Shown here piece after piece: positions 8,522 through 17,375 of a stretch of 64,000 bases of DNA. The translations under genes and the position numbers were made by a program. Source of the DNA: SG-bin7 sp964498095 (lineage in GTDB: Bacteria; Bdellovibrionota; Bdellovibrionia; Bdellovibrionales; SG-bin7). Every line of letters begins with the position of its first letter. Position 1 is the first letter of the stretch. Below the pieces are notes generated by a model, which made no database searches, was not told where the DNA came from, and was given only the letters and a program-made list of their open reading frames with translations. The stretch lies in the NCBI GenBank assembly GCA_964498095.1, contig CAZCFY010000016.1:16352-80351 (forward strand). Direction: 5' to 3'.

Positions 8522-9967
8522 CTACCTCATCGCCGCTTTTTTATAAAGATCACTGCTGATAATAGCGCGAATTAAAGAACGTAAGCTCTGACTGGATTTT
8601 AAATCTTGACCGAGTTTAATAACTAAATCGCGGTAAACTTTTTCGCCGGCTGAGATGGGAACATTGGCGGGGTCACCTTGATCCTGTAAATTTACGCGAA
8701 TCCCCGTGAAGTGACGAAAATACCGAGAAGCCGCACAGACATAAAGATCATTGCTACCAGCCAGCGCGGTACCTAATTCCGTAAAAGAATTTACGGGGGT
8801 GTTAACAAGTGTTCCGTCGTAAGATCTAAACAAAAGATTTCCGCGTGTGGGACGCTGGAAGAAGTTTTCATCAAGATCCACTGGGCCCGTTTCTGGCCCC
8901 TGTGTCGTCGGCCAAACCCGAATATGAACCGTACCCATATAAAGGATGTAGTAATTTTGTGCGTACGAAAGATTGCGCACAACTCCCGCTAAAGGATCCA
9001 TCGTGGCATGACAACTCATGCATGTTCCCGCTTTACGAAACGACGGCGTTAAAGGCGTGGAAGTATTTTGCACGTAAGGAGCCGCATCAGAAACGCGTAT
9101 CGCCGGCAAATCCCGGCAAAGAATATCCTTCATTACTGATTGTGACCAGCGGCGGTTCATAACCAAACCACCGTCGCTGGCATTTTCATTAGCCCGCCCT
9201 AAATTTAAAAGTAAATACGAAGGTGTTCCAATTATACCAGCCCCGCGCGATTCATTAACGCGGATCGGGCCCGGTGAATTATAATACCGTGATCCCACCT
9301 GCGAACCTGACACCGAATTCGTCGTGAGATTTTGCTTGGCAGAATTTAGCGTCATTCGTCGCACGCCCAAAAGTTGACCCGTTTGCACCAGAGGAGCGTT
9401 AAAATCAATAATTGTACTGCTACCGGCGACACTGGAAGAATTTTGCTTTAATCTCTTATCGGCCGGCGCGTTTTGATTATAGAGAGATGGTCCATTGGAG
9501 CGCAAAGCCTCCATTGCTGAGTTACCAGTAACGATTTCCGAAAACTTTAGTCCGTCAGTGAGAAGCACGCGTGTAACATGAAGACCCGGCTCGGTTTCGT
9601 CATGGACATAAGGCTGACCGTTAAAGTCTTCTAAGTAAGGAATCGCGCGCATGATATTATCGTTTGGAAACCAACTGCGATGAAAGTCATTCATCGTTAA
9701 TAAGACGTCACGCGCTTCGGCGGTATCACTAACCAAATTTCCTTCGGCACCACCGGACGCGTTTAGCTTCGCGCCGTCAAGTACCCGCATGCAGGCATCA
9801 ACCGCAGTCAGAGTTCCAGCTTTTACTTGTGCTTTTAATGCATGATTTAAGGGAAGCGATTTTTGCGTAATATGACTGTAGCAGCGGGCAAATAAAGCGA
9901 CTTCTGTTAGATTTTGGGCCTGTACCTGCAAAGCAAAAGAAAATAAAAAGTAGCTTAGAAGTCCCAC
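8522..9967 (-). CDS. Exported DUF1588-like haem-motif protein
   Basis: A 481-residue protein with a GTG start preceded by GGGGGGAATC. The N-terminal hydrophobic segment (LLSYFLFSFALQVQAQ) is a signal peptide. The single haem-type motif lies in CMSCHATMDPLAG, the signature ending of DUF1588-type domains (CxxCHxxxDPxG), at about residues 318-322. The C-terminal part (about 420-475, with YFRHFTGI and LIRAIISSDLYKK) matches the DUF1585-like tail that closes such proteins. It is the first of three tightly packed exported genes and sits 69 bases after the TPR regulator on the same strand. Confidence 0.75.
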   Translation of the reverse strand: MGLLSYFLFSFALQVQAQNLTEVALFARCYSHITQKSLPLNHALKAQVKAGTLTAVDACMRVLDGAKLNASGGAEGNLVSDTAEARDVLLTMNDFHRSWFPNDNIMRAIPYLEDFNGQPYVHDETEPGLHVTRVLLTDGLKFSEIVTGNSAMEALRSNGPSLYNQNAPADKRLKQNSSSVAGSSTIIDFNAPLVQTGQLLGVRRMTLNSAKQNLTTNSVSGSQVGSRYYNSPGPIRVNESRGAGIIGTPSYLLLNLGRANENASDGGLVMNRRWSQSVMKDILCRDLPAIRVSDAAPYVQNTSTPLTPSFRKAGTCMSCHATMDPLAGVVRNLSYAQNYYILYMGTVHIRVWPTTQGPETGPVDLDENFFQRPTRGNLLFRSYDGTLVNTPVNSFTELGTALAGSNDLYVCAASRYFRHFTGIRVNLQDQGDPANVPISAGEKVYRDLVIKLGQDLKSSQSLRSLIRAIISSDLYKKAAMR

Positions 9968-10034
9968 GATTCCCCCCGTGTATCTAATATTATCGGTGAG
10001 CCGTGATAAAAAGGTCTATATTTTGGCGCATGAT

Positions 10035-10047
10035 TCTCAATTTGAGA
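10035..10047. promoter_or_regulatory. Palindrome between the TPR regulator and the haem-motif cassette
   Basis: A perfect palindrome TCTCAA-T-TTGAGA overlaps the stop codon of the TPR regulator and lies about 68 bases before the first cassette gene on the minus strand. The half-site TTGAGAC recurs at 10056-10062 and, in the divergent promoter region, at 11547-11553. It is a candidate operator only; the half-site is short enough to recur by chance. Confidence 0.25.
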
Positions 10048-11527
10048 CATCCTTTTTGAGACGGTATTTGACTTCCTGACCAAACTTTTCGCGCGTCAGC
10101 TTATTATTGGCGAGTAGGTCATTTATTTTTCGGTAAGTCGTACGCAATGGCACCTTTAATATTTCACTTAGTTCCTTGGCAGAATAAAGCTGATCCTGCG
10201 CCATAAGGTTTTCGAGTTCGGATTTAATTCCAATGTCACCGGTATCATCATAAGTCAGCCGCACTCTTAAAATATAGGGTTTTTCAAAATATAACCGGTA
10301 CCCGTCATTTTTAAATCTCACCTGCATGGGGATATTGTTTTCTTTAAACCATGTTTGTAGTTTATCGACAGCCGAAAATGCCCGCTTGTAACTTGTTACG
10401 GGGTTATAATGCTCGTCGGGAAAAATATAAGATGACAAAGTCTCCAATTTAAAATTGATGTAGAAGTCTGACGCCAGCGTTTGCAGGAGACGATGCGTGC
10501 GCTGTCCGCGCTTTAACTCGCCCCCGCTAGCGAGATCTTTGCCGATCTTAGCGTCCAGAATTTGATTTTCTTTGGCCGATTTATCCGTGGCATTCCAGTC
10601 GTAAAACTCAGGAATTTCTACTTTCTCGCCAAAGTGACTTATCATAGAATCGCGGTACGCCGGAAATGGTGTACCAAAATAAACCTTCAAAAATAATTCT
10701 TTATTTTGTTCGATGACCGAGCGGTAAAAGTCGCATTGGCGCACAAGCGACCAGCGGCCTAAACTGACCGATTTCTTGCGTAACTCCTGAAAGGCTTTAA
10801 CGGCGCCGGGTTTTTGTGGGTTCATGGCAAATTCACAATTCACTTTCCAAAAGTACGCCGTAAGCTGATAATGGTTGGCAAAAGTTTTCAAAAGTTTTTG
10901 CGAGGAATCCAAAAACCGCAACGCTTCTTTGTATTGCCCGCGCGAATACAAAAGCTGAGCGCGTAACTGAAAAATATTGGCCTGGACGAGCACAAATTCG
11001 GATTTATTTATCTCTGATTCTATTTTTTTTAAATGATTTTCGGCTTCCTCAAATTGATCAGTTTCCAAATAAGCCTGCACAAGATTACTTTCACCCACCA
11101 GACGCTGGTAAGGAGTAATTTCCTTAGATTCCAAATATTGAATGAGATGTTCAATGGCTTTCTTGTACTCCCATTTTGCAAACAACGTTATGGCATAATA
11201 AAAATGCGCCTCGGCGGCTTTTGAGAAATCAAAATTTTCAAAAATCCGGTTAGCTTCGCGGTAGGCGCCGATTTGCTGCAACGTCAGCGCATAGTGGGCT
11301 TCGATTTTTGGCGATGGGATTTGCGTTTGGTTATAAATGTGCGGATAAAGCAATTTACTGTTTTCTTTGAACATCCCCGTGCGGATAAGAAGATCAGAAA
11401 GGCGGGTCACTAAGCGCTCAGGAGTTTTTGAAATCGCAATTTTGTCCAAACGCTTCTTGGCCGCAGGATAATCTCCTAACTTAATGGATTGATCTATTTT
11501 TTCTAGAACTTCGTCACTAACAGCCAT
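10037..11527 (-). CDS. TPR-repeat protein with C-terminal winged-helix DNA-binding domain
   Basis: A 496-residue cytoplasmic protein. Residues 1 to about 300 consist of helical pairs with TPR character (AHYALTLQQIGAYREANRIF; AHFYYAITLFAKWEYKKAIEHL). The C-terminal 95 residues contain a helix-turn-helix with a wing (YSAKELSEILKVPLRTTYRKINDLLANNKL...VKYRLKK). The layout is that of a signal-sensing transcriptional regulator. It sits between two exported haem-motif/Tat cassettes, upstream of one (minus strand) and divergent from the other (11687 onward), so it plausibly controls one or both. The inducing signal is unknown. Confidence 0.7.
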   Translation of the reverse strand: MAVSDEVLEKIDQSIKLGDYPAAKKRLDKIAISKTPERLVTRLSDLLIRTGMFKENSKLLYPHIYNQTQIPSPKIEAHYALTLQQIGAYREANRIFENFDFSKAAEAHFYYAITLFAKWEYKKAIEHLIQYLESKEITPYQRLVGESNLVQAYLETDQFEEAENHLKKIESEINKSEFVLVQANIFQLRAQLLYSRGQYKEALRFLDSSQKLLKTFANHYQLTAYFWKVNCEFAMNPQKPGAVKAFQELRKKSVSLGRWSLVRQCDFYRSVIEQNKELFLKVYFGTPFPAYRDSMISHFGEKVEIPEFYDWNATDKSAKENQILDAKIGKDLASGGELKRGQRTHRLLQTLASDFYINFKLETLSSYIFPDEHYNPVTSYKRAFSAVDKLQTWFKENNIPMQVRFKNDGYRLYFEKPYILRVRLTYDDTGDIGIKSELENLMAQDQLYSAKELSEILKVPLRTTYRKINDLLANNKLTREKFGQEVKYRLKKDVSN

Positions 11528-11554
11528 GTTCTACCATTGAATCATATTGAGACG

Positions 11555-11634
11555 ATACTTGCCAAAAAAAGGATAAAAATCTCCACCTGGCGCGCAAGTA
11601 TCTATTATGACTTAGGTCCAGCGCACTTGCCAAA
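11555..11634. promoter_or_regulatory. Two direct copies of ACTTGCCAAA in the divergent promoter region
   Basis: The 10-mer ACTTGCCAAA occurs at 11557-11566 and 11625-11634 between the TPR regulator and the DUF1592 gene. The first copy extends to ATACTTGCCAAAA (11555-11567), and the same 13-mer returns at 14863-14875, just after the DUF1552 gene. It may be a regulator-binding site or an unusual -35 region; an AT-rich stretch (GATAAAAATC or GATATAAAAAG) follows each copy here. Confidence 0.3.
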
Positions 11635-11686
11635 TCGGAGATATAAAAAGATGAACCCAACGCGACAATAAAGTTGGGGGAATCAA

Positions 11687-13333
11687 ATGGAAAGAAAATG
11701 GACTTATCTACTTCTGTTATTAGTCTCTATTTCCTATAGCAACTGTACGGCATTTAAGAGCGCAAATTTAAAGAATCCCTTAGATATGGACGGCGCTTTC
11801 TCTGGCTCTTCCTCGAATCCCTCATTAATGTGTACGGAATCAATAATTGAACATTCCACACTAAGAAAACTAAGTAACAGTGAATTATCAAATTCCATCA
11901 ACGACCTTTTGGGTACAAATATTAATTTATTAGGCCAGCTACCACCCGATGCCGCCAGCGCCGATGGCTTTACAAACAACGGGGACTTTTTAAAAACCAC
12001 AATCGACTACGCAACTCAATTGATGCCCATTTTAGAATCGACTCTAGCCGCGGCTCAAGCGGCTAACAGTAAAGCGTTTGCTTGTGCCGCAACAAAAGAC
12101 GCCGCGTGCGCTCAAAGCCTGATCTCTTCTTTTACTAACCGCGCGTACCGTAAAAAATTAACGACCACGGAACTAGCACCAATAATAAACCTCTTCACGA
12201 CGGTAAAAGCTTCTGGCGCCAGTTTCGAAGAGTCACTTAGCGCCGCTTATGAAAGCGTGCTTTTATCGCCTAATTTTCTATTTCGCTTAGCTGGCCAGGG
12301 CAGTATGGCGGTTGACGGCATATTATCACTATCTAGTTTTGAGATTGTTTCGCGGCTTTCTTACTTTCTCTGGAATTCGCTCCCTGATGATCAGCTATTA
12401 GATGTCGCTAACCGCAACTCCATTTTTACGGAAAGCGTTCTGCGCGCCGAGATTGACCGCATGTTAAAAGACCCTAAAGCCAAACGCTTTACCGAAATGT
12501 TCGTTGGCCAATGGCTGGGGATAGACAAAGTATTATCGCCAAATCTAGTTAGCCGCACTGGCATTACCGATCAGCTTCGCCAAGACATGGTGGCTGAATC
12601 TAAAGCCTTCTTTAACTACATTCTCTTACAAAATCGCAGCGTGGAAGAGGTAATCTCGGGAGAATACACATTCCTAAACGACCGCTTAGCCGCCCATTAC
12701 GGAATTCCAAATGTTACGGGTGCAAATTTGCGGTTAGTTGACTTAAAAGGAACCGGCCGCCGCGGTATCCTGACTCAAGGAGCATTTCTAACTTTAGTGG
12801 CAAAGCCGACCGAAACAAATCCGATTGGCCGCGGCAACAAAATTTTACAGCTTGTAACCTGCAATCCGCCGCCACCATTTGACGGTGGCGCCACAGTAAC
12901 GGAATTAGCCCCGACCTCGGACCCGAATCTAACTATTCGTGAACGGATGGAGGTTCATCGGGCAAATCCAAAATGCGCAAGTTGCCACACGGAAATGGAT
13001 CCCATCGGATTAGGTCTAGAAGGCTTTGATTTCTTGGGCCGCGCCCGCACGACTTATGATACAGGCCGCACTATAGCCACTGCGGGAGTTATAAGAAATA
13101 TACCTTTTAATAATTCTTCTGAGCTTTTTGATATATTAAACACTCAACCTGATTATAAGCGCTGTATTTCGAAAAACATCATGGTCTATGCTATTGGACG
13201 CACGGCTACGATGAATGATTCGTGTGTATTACAGCAAATTGGCAATCTCGCTGTTCAAAAAGATAAGACTTTTACCGATTTAGTAATGTCCATCGTAATG
13301 AGCCAGCAATTTCGCTTTAACAGTTATAATTAA
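11687..13333 (+). CDS. DUF1587/1595/1592/1588/1585-type haem-motif lipoprotein
   Basis: A 548-residue predicted lipoprotein (lipobox SYSNC near residue 20). The domain order is that of the large planctomycete and myxobacterial cytochrome-like proteins. It runs DUF1587 (LRKLSNSELSNSINDLLG), DUF1595 (FTNRAYRKKLTTTEL), DUF1592 (EIVSRLSYFLWNSLPDDQLL), DUF1588 with ASCHTEMDPIGLGLEGFD, and a short DUF1585 tail. Here the free-standing PSD1-type cytochrome module found at the N-terminus of many relatives is absent, leaving one CxxCH. The DUF1552 gene follows after 19 bases, the standard pairing for this family. The pair is divergent from the TPR regulator. Confidence 0.88.
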   Translation: MERKWTYLLLLLVSISYSNCTAFKSANLKNPLDMDGAFSGSSSNPSLMCTESIIEHSTLRKLSNSELSNSINDLLGTNINLLGQLPPDAASADGFTNNGDFLKTTIDYATQLMPILESTLAAAQAANSKAFACAATKDAACAQSLISSFTNRAYRKKLTTTELAPIINLFTTVKASGASFEESLSAAYESVLLSPNFLFRLAGQGSMAVDGILSLSSFEIVSRLSYFLWNSLPDDQLLDVANRNSIFTESVLRAEIDRMLKDPKAKRFTEMFVGQWLGIDKVLSPNLVSRTGITDQLRQDMVAESKAFFNYILLQNRSVEEVISGEYTFLNDRLAAHYGIPNVTGANLRLVDLKGTGRRGILTQGAFLTLVAKPTETNPIGRGNKILQLVTCNPPPPFDGGATVTELAPTSDPNLTIRERMEVHRANPKCASCHTEMDPIGLGLEGFDFLGRARTTYDTGRTIATAGVIRNIPFNNSSELFDILNTQPDYKRCISKNIMVYAIGRTATMNDSCVLQQIGNLAVQKDKTFTDLVMSIVMSQQFRFNSYN

Positions 13334-13352
13334 GGATCCCTGGGGGGAAGAC

Positions 13353-14795
13353 ATGAGCCACCAACCAATGAATCGAAGAACTTTTTTACGCGGGACTGGC
13401 GTCTGTATTGCGCTCCCTTTTTTGGAAGCCATGTTACCCATCCGCGCCTCCGCAGCTGTTGCGGGTGCACCGCAAAGATTTGTGGGTATGATGTTTCCTA
13501 ACGGCTGTATTATTACGCCAACAGAAAATAATTGGGAATGTAGCGGCTCCGGCTCTAACTATACATTCGCGACTGCACTGCAACCCTTGGCACCTTATAA
13601 GAACTATGTCTCGCCAATAATTAATCTTACCAACGGCGCCTACAAACAATTATATGCCATGGAGGCTGGGCAATCTCATTGGTACGCGTCTCCCAGTTAT
13701 CTCACCGGTCAGCCAATTGCCTGGAAGCAAAGATTTACCGGCGTAAAACTTATGAATCCCGGCGCCAGTGTTGATCAGTTAATCGCGCAGATTTCACCCA
13801 CTCAAATAAAGTCACTCGTCATGGGAGTCGAACAAGCCAACGGTGCCTATAACGATCCATTTTTTGGTAGTGACCACATTGCCACAGAAATTTCTTACGC
13901 CTCACAAACAGTAATGCCCGACCGTCTCGACAGCTCCGCAAAAGTTTTTAATGCCTTGTTTAGCTCCGGCGGTGGCAACCTACCAACTTCTCCCACCACT
14001 CCGTCAAATATGCTGTCTTCGCGCCGAAAAAGTATTATCGATGTGGTTAAAGGGGACATCGACAGCTTACTAAAAAAATTAGGCACGCGTGACAAAGTTA
14101 AAATGGATGAGTTTCTCACTTCTGTCTCAACTTTAGAAAAGAAAGTTCAAGCGGATTTATCTTCGACGACACCGCCTCCCGCCACCGGCGGCGGTAGCTG
14201 CAAACCCGCGGACGGCTCTATCTATACAAATGATAGTAATCCCGCCAACGGAAACCTTGGTCAGCGTTGCAAAAACATGTTGGATCTTTTAGTGATTGCG
14301 TTTCAATGTGATATGACTCGTGTCGGATCTTTTATGTTTGGTAACGAAAATACCAACGTGTCTATGCGCTTGTATGACCCCACACTACCTGATTACAGCC
14401 ATCATGGAGCTAGCCATTATCATACGGGCGGCGCTCTCGCTAAAGAATATTTTAATCAATTTAATACCTGGCAGGCAAAACAGCTCGCCTACTTACTTGG
14501 AAAACTGCAAAATACTTCGGACGCCTACGGACCACTGATAGAAAACACACTCGTAATGTTTGGTTCCGGCATGTCTGACGGCGAACATTTTACTTATAAT
14601 TTTAACGGCCGCGTTTGTGAAAACTGGGATAAAATTCCGATGCTACTGGCGGGCCGCGGTGGCGGTCACCGCGCCGGTAACCTAGTCAATGCTAACTTTA
14701 CAGATCACGCCAATATGATGGCGGCAATTACCCAAGCTTTCGGTGCTGGCTCAAAAGTGGGTAACAGTACCGGCATACTCCCCGGCCTTTTTTAA
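13353..14795 (+). CDS. Tat-exported DUF1552 protein
   Basis: A 480-residue protein with a textbook DUF1552 N-terminus: twin-arginine NRRTFLRGTG followed by ALPFLEAMLP. The body carries conserved His-rich and Asp segments (YSHHGASHYHTGG; MSDGEHFTYNF) seen in this DUF1501-related, alkaline-phosphatase-like fold. The ribosome site GGGGGGAAG lies 5 bases before ATG. DUF1552 genes nearly always follow a DUF1592-type gene, as here. The activity is not established in the literature; export of the folded protein through Tat suggests a cytoplasmically inserted cofactor or metal (inference). Confidence 0.88.
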   Translation: MSHQPMNRRTFLRGTGVCIALPFLEAMLPIRASAAVAGAPQRFVGMMFPNGCIITPTENNWECSGSGSNYTFATALQPLAPYKNYVSPIINLTNGAYKQLYAMEAGQSHWYASPSYLTGQPIAWKQRFTGVKLMNPGASVDQLIAQISPTQIKSLVMGVEQANGAYNDPFFGSDHIATEISYASQTVMPDRLDSSAKVFNALFSSGGGNLPTSPTTPSNMLSSRRKSIIDVVKGDIDSLLKKLGTRDKVKMDEFLTSVSTLEKKVQADLSSTTPPPATGGGSCKPADGSIYTNDSNPANGNLGQRCKNMLDLLVIAFQCDMTRVGSFMFGNENTNVSMRLYDPTLPDYSHHGASHYHTGGALAKEYFNQFNTWQAKQLAYLLGKLQNTSDAYGPLIENTLVMFGSGMSDGEHFTYNFNGRVCENWDKIPMLLAGRGGGHRAGNLVNANFTDHANMMAAITQAFGAGSKVGNSTGILPGLF

Positions 14796-14862
14796 TTTTT
14801 AACTGTCTTATCCCGAGATGACATGGACGTTGTCTCCCTTATATTCGATTTAAAGATAAAAA

Positions 14863-15033
14863 ATACTTGCCAAAAGAGGGAATCGAAAATCCAAAAATCT
14901 AGATATTCTAATATCAGAGACAAGGACGGCAGATATCCTTCCCAAGAATCTGCCACCCAACCTTGCTCTACCATCTTTCCTAGAACCCGAACTATCCTTT
15001 GCTCCCAGCTAGAAATAGCTGGGAGTTTTTTTT
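14863..15033 (+). ncRNA. Candidate structured 3' UTR or small RNA
   Basis: The 236 bases between the DUF1552 stop and psd hold no convincing gene but end in a strong plus-strand terminator. Before it lies a stem with arms GGCAGAT (14928-14934) and ATCTGCC (14949-14955), and a possible TTCGATT/AATCGAA pairing further upstream. The 13-mer ATACTTGCCAAAA at 14863 matches the promoter region of the upstream operon, so an independent promoter is possible. It may simply be the mRNA's 3' untranslated region. Confidence 0.3.
15002..15033 (+). terminator. Rho-independent terminator after the DUF1552 operon
   Basis: A perfect 10-bp stem (CTCCCAGCTA and TAGCTGGGAG) with a GAAA tetraloop is followed directly by eight T on the plus strand. 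It abuts the stop codon of the convergent psd gene. Confidence 0.92.
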
Positions 15034-15835
15034 AAAGTTTTTGCCCCATGAGGACGTGGCCAGCCCTAATCTGAGCGACAGAAACCACGCCTGGCGCGTA
15101 AATCATTACGACCGTAGAACCCATATGAAAAGCGCCGAACGGATCTCCCGCTTTCATTAAGATGGGCGGCCTGTATTCACGGTTTACTAAACGGCTTCGT
15201 AGGGTGTTGGTCACCAAAGTCTTATCAAATTCCACTGTCATTTTACCGACGTTAGTAGCTCCAACCATAACCAAGGCTGCGGGCCGCTTGTTTATTTCTA
15301 AGTGCGCCACCAAGCGTTCGTTGCGGGGAAAAAGATTAGAAATGTTTGTAACACTCCAAGAATTAACCGGCCATAATTGACCAGGGACATGCGTGCACGC
15401 ATGCACTAACATGTCGGCGGGCGCGTGCACCCGGTGATAGTCGGCAGGACATAAATAATAGGTAACGAAAGTTCCGCCTTCGAGCTGGCCAGCTAAGTCT
15501 TGCGATTTTAATAGGTCAATAAGCTTATAGTTAATCCCCTTAGCCTGAATTAACGTTTGGTTTTCGACTTTGCCAAACTCCGTGATGGCGGCGTCGCAGG
15601 GATGGACAAGGCCTTCACCTATGGGACGGCTACCAGGTTTTAAAGCGCGGACGAAAAAATCACCTAAAGAACGGTACTGCGAAATTTCTTGCTCGGCTTC
15701 GGCAAGGTTAATATTGTACGTCGCTGCAAACCATTTAATGACGGCTGAATTTAATGGAGGTGGCAAAGGCATGCCCGCTAGTTTGCCGAAGCCATAACTT
15801 AAATAATTTTTTGGTAAATAGCGCAAGATTTTCAA
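15032..15835 (-). CDS. psd: Phosphatidylserine decarboxylase proenzyme
   Basis: Converts phosphatidylserine to phosphatidylethanolamine at the inner membrane. The 267-residue protein carries the family motifs: HPCDAAITEFG, the YHRVHAPAD histidine motif and the self-cleavage site in FHMGSTVVMIY, between Gly239 and Ser240, where the Ser becomes the pyruvoyl cofactor. The usual LGST is MGST here, which keeps the essential Gly-Ser. The length fits the short proteobacterial form. It stands alone, convergent with the DUF1552 operon whose terminator touches its stop codon. Confidence 0.93.
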   Translation of the reverse strand: MKILRYLPKNYLSYGFGKLAGMPLPPPLNSAVIKWFAATYNINLAEAEQEISQYRSLGDFFVRALKPGSRPIGEGLVHPCDAAITEFGKVENQTLIQAKGINYKLIDLLKSQDLAGQLEGGTFVTYYLCPADYHRVHAPADMLVHACTHVPGQLWPVNSWSVTNISNLFPRNERLVAHLEINKRPAALVMVGATNVGKMTVEFDKTLVTNTLRSRLVNREYRPPILMKAGDPFGAFHMGSTVVMIYAPGVVSVAQIRAGHVLMGQKL

Positions 15836-15887
15836 GATTCTTAATTCCTAGTGCCTAGATTGGCGCATGCAATCTCCGCAGTCAATA

Positions 15888-16015
15888 TTAGGTAACGGGC
15901 AATAATCCCGTAGAGTGGAGGTCAAAAGTCCTCTTGCAAGTCAAATCTACAAAATAAAGGCGGATCTCTAGACTTCCAAAAATGCCGATGATAAATCCGT
16001 ACCTAATTTCAAGGA
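15888..16015 (+). promoter_or_regulatory. Possible structured leader before the 16023 gene
   Basis: The 187 bases between psd and the next gene contain small hairpins: ACGGG/CCCGT at 15895-15911 and GAGG/CCTC at 15918-15933. No known riboswitch class is recognised. The stems are short, so this is a weak observation. Confidence 0.15.
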
Positions 16016-16022
16016 GCTCAAC

Positions 16023-16529
16023 GTGAAATTATTTCTTGCCCTGATCACCCTCGTAAGTCTAAAAGCTGAAGCCCTTATTCTAAACTTGGATGCTGATATC
16101 CGCGTCAAACCAGGCACGCGCGGCTGCCGTATGGAAGAAAAGCTGCTGCAAACAGAGTTTCGCTATTATGAGGACCCTGATAACCGCTTTGCTGACTGGG
16201 TGGGAATAGTGCAAATTAAACCAAAAGTTCGGCGCCCCGAACTCATTCCGCCAGGTGGTTTTGATTTATCGCGCGCCAAAGACGTGATCTTTCCGGCGCA
16301 AGAACCGCCAAACTGCGAATTTAAGGCAACGATGGGGAAAATTTCTGGTCAAGAATCTGATGAAATTACTCTGCTCTTTCGCGGCAAAGGCTGTAAACCC
16401 ATGATCGATATATTCGCAAATAATCAGTTTTCAGAACTGGGTATTGAGTGGTCGGCAATTTCCATTGGTGACGGCTCAAGCCGTCTCGACGGCCTGACTC
16501 TTACGATTTTTAATCCCTGCAAGGAATAA
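16023..16529 (+). CDS. Exported protein of unknown function
   Basis: A 168-residue protein with a GTG start preceded by AAGGAGCTC. The signal peptide is short (MKLFLALITLVSLKAEALI). The mature protein has four Cys (RGCRM, PNCEF, KGCKP, NPCKE), suggesting two periplasmic disulfides. Several short hydrophobic strands and no helix-rich region fit a beta-sandwich-like fold (inference). The family is not recognised. Its last 54 bases overlap the convergent Lgt-family gene, which is unusual for two genes that both appear coding. Confidence 0.6.
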   Translation: MKLFLALITLVSLKAEALILNLDADIRVKPGTRGCRMEEKLLQTEFRYYEDPDNRFADWVGIVQIKPKVRRPELIPPGGFDLSRAKDVIFPAQEPPNCEFKATMGKISGQESDEITLLFRGKGCKPMIDIFANNQFSELGIEWSAISIGDGSSRLDGLTLTIFNPCKE

Positions 16530-17288
16530 TAGACCGGGCGTGCGCTTAACGAGTTGAAAAATTGAAATCCCCAATAGGATAAGCGCAAGCCACTGATAAA
16601 AACCAATTCCCTTTAGCGGCTTCGCCACGGGCTCTCGCCAAAACTCCAAAATAAAACGGCCCAAACCATAAATTCCAAACGCGATAAAGAGCCGGCGGTT
16701 TTTAAACAAATTATTTTTTTGTAAGTAACAAATAAATAAAAACAGCGTAAACAAAAAAACCGACTCGATAATTTGAATCGGAATCCTTGCGATGTGATCC
16801 CCCTGATCAACACCAAACCAAGCCGTGGTTTCGCGCCCGAAACAACAATGTTGCGCTATACATCCCAACCTTCCGACGAACATCGTTAGGATCACGCCGC
16901 GGGCAAAGGAATCGCTCGTATCAAATCTTATGTTAAAGAGACGCTTATAGGCGGCCACGCTTAAAAATCCCAGGATCAGGCCACCTAATATGGTCTTAGG
17001 TCCATATACGGCTGCCGCTAGACTTCCTTCGAATTCGTAATTGGCCTCCCAAAAGAAAACGGCCACTTGTTCGCCAACGGCGCCCGCCGCTAAAAATGCT
17101 GGAACTGCCGCGCCTAAAATGGAACCGTAAGCGACAATGGCGATAATAGACAGGCGGTCACGGCGGCTAAGTGGCCAGAATCGCGAGTCATACCAAAAAC
17201 AAACTGCGCCCGTGATCGCGGCGGCTACGACGAAAACTCTGTGCCAAAACGGATTTCCCGCTTCTAGTATGAGGGCGTAATCAGTCAT
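16476..17288 (-). CDS. Lgt-family (prolipoprotein diacylglyceryl transferase-like) membrane protein
   Basis: A 270-residue protein with about seven membrane segments. It shows the Lgt pattern: a G-x-x-x-G-G helix (YGPKTILGGLILGFL), the signature GRLGCIAQHCCFG, a P(I/V)Q(I/L)IE helix start and a late R-F-x-L-E-F-x-R segment (YGLGRFILEFWRE). Lgt transfers diacylglycerol to the lipobox Cys. The N-terminal His-containing region of canonical Lgt (HGxxR) is replaced, so this may be a divergent paralogue rather than the housekeeping enzyme. Its start abuts the divergent radical SAM gene region. It overlaps the 16023 gene by 54 bases at the 3' end. Confidence 0.75.
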   Translation of the reverse strand: MTDYALILEAGNPFWHRVFVVAAAITGAVCFWYDSRFWPLSRRDRLSIIAIVAYGSILGAAVPAFLAAGAVGEQVAVFFWEANYEFEGSLAAAVYGPKTILGGLILGFLSVAAYKRLFNIRFDTSDSFARGVILTMFVGRLGCIAQHCCFGRETTAWFGVDQGDHIARIPIQIIESVFLFTLFLFICYLQKNNLFKNRRLFIAFGIYGLGRFILEFWREPVAKPLKGIGFYQWLALILLGISIFQLVKRTPGLLFLAGIKNRKSQAVETA

Positions 17289-17375
17289 GTGATACCAGCT
17301 TCCAATTTGGAAATTGCTATTGTCAATGGGGTTTCGGTTTGTTGTAATAATAGTGCTTTAGTCCAGGGAGGGCCG

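Noticed and set aside
15888..16015. Riboswitch before the 16023 gene
   Set aside because: Stems are only 4 to 5 bp and no known riboswitch consensus is visible.
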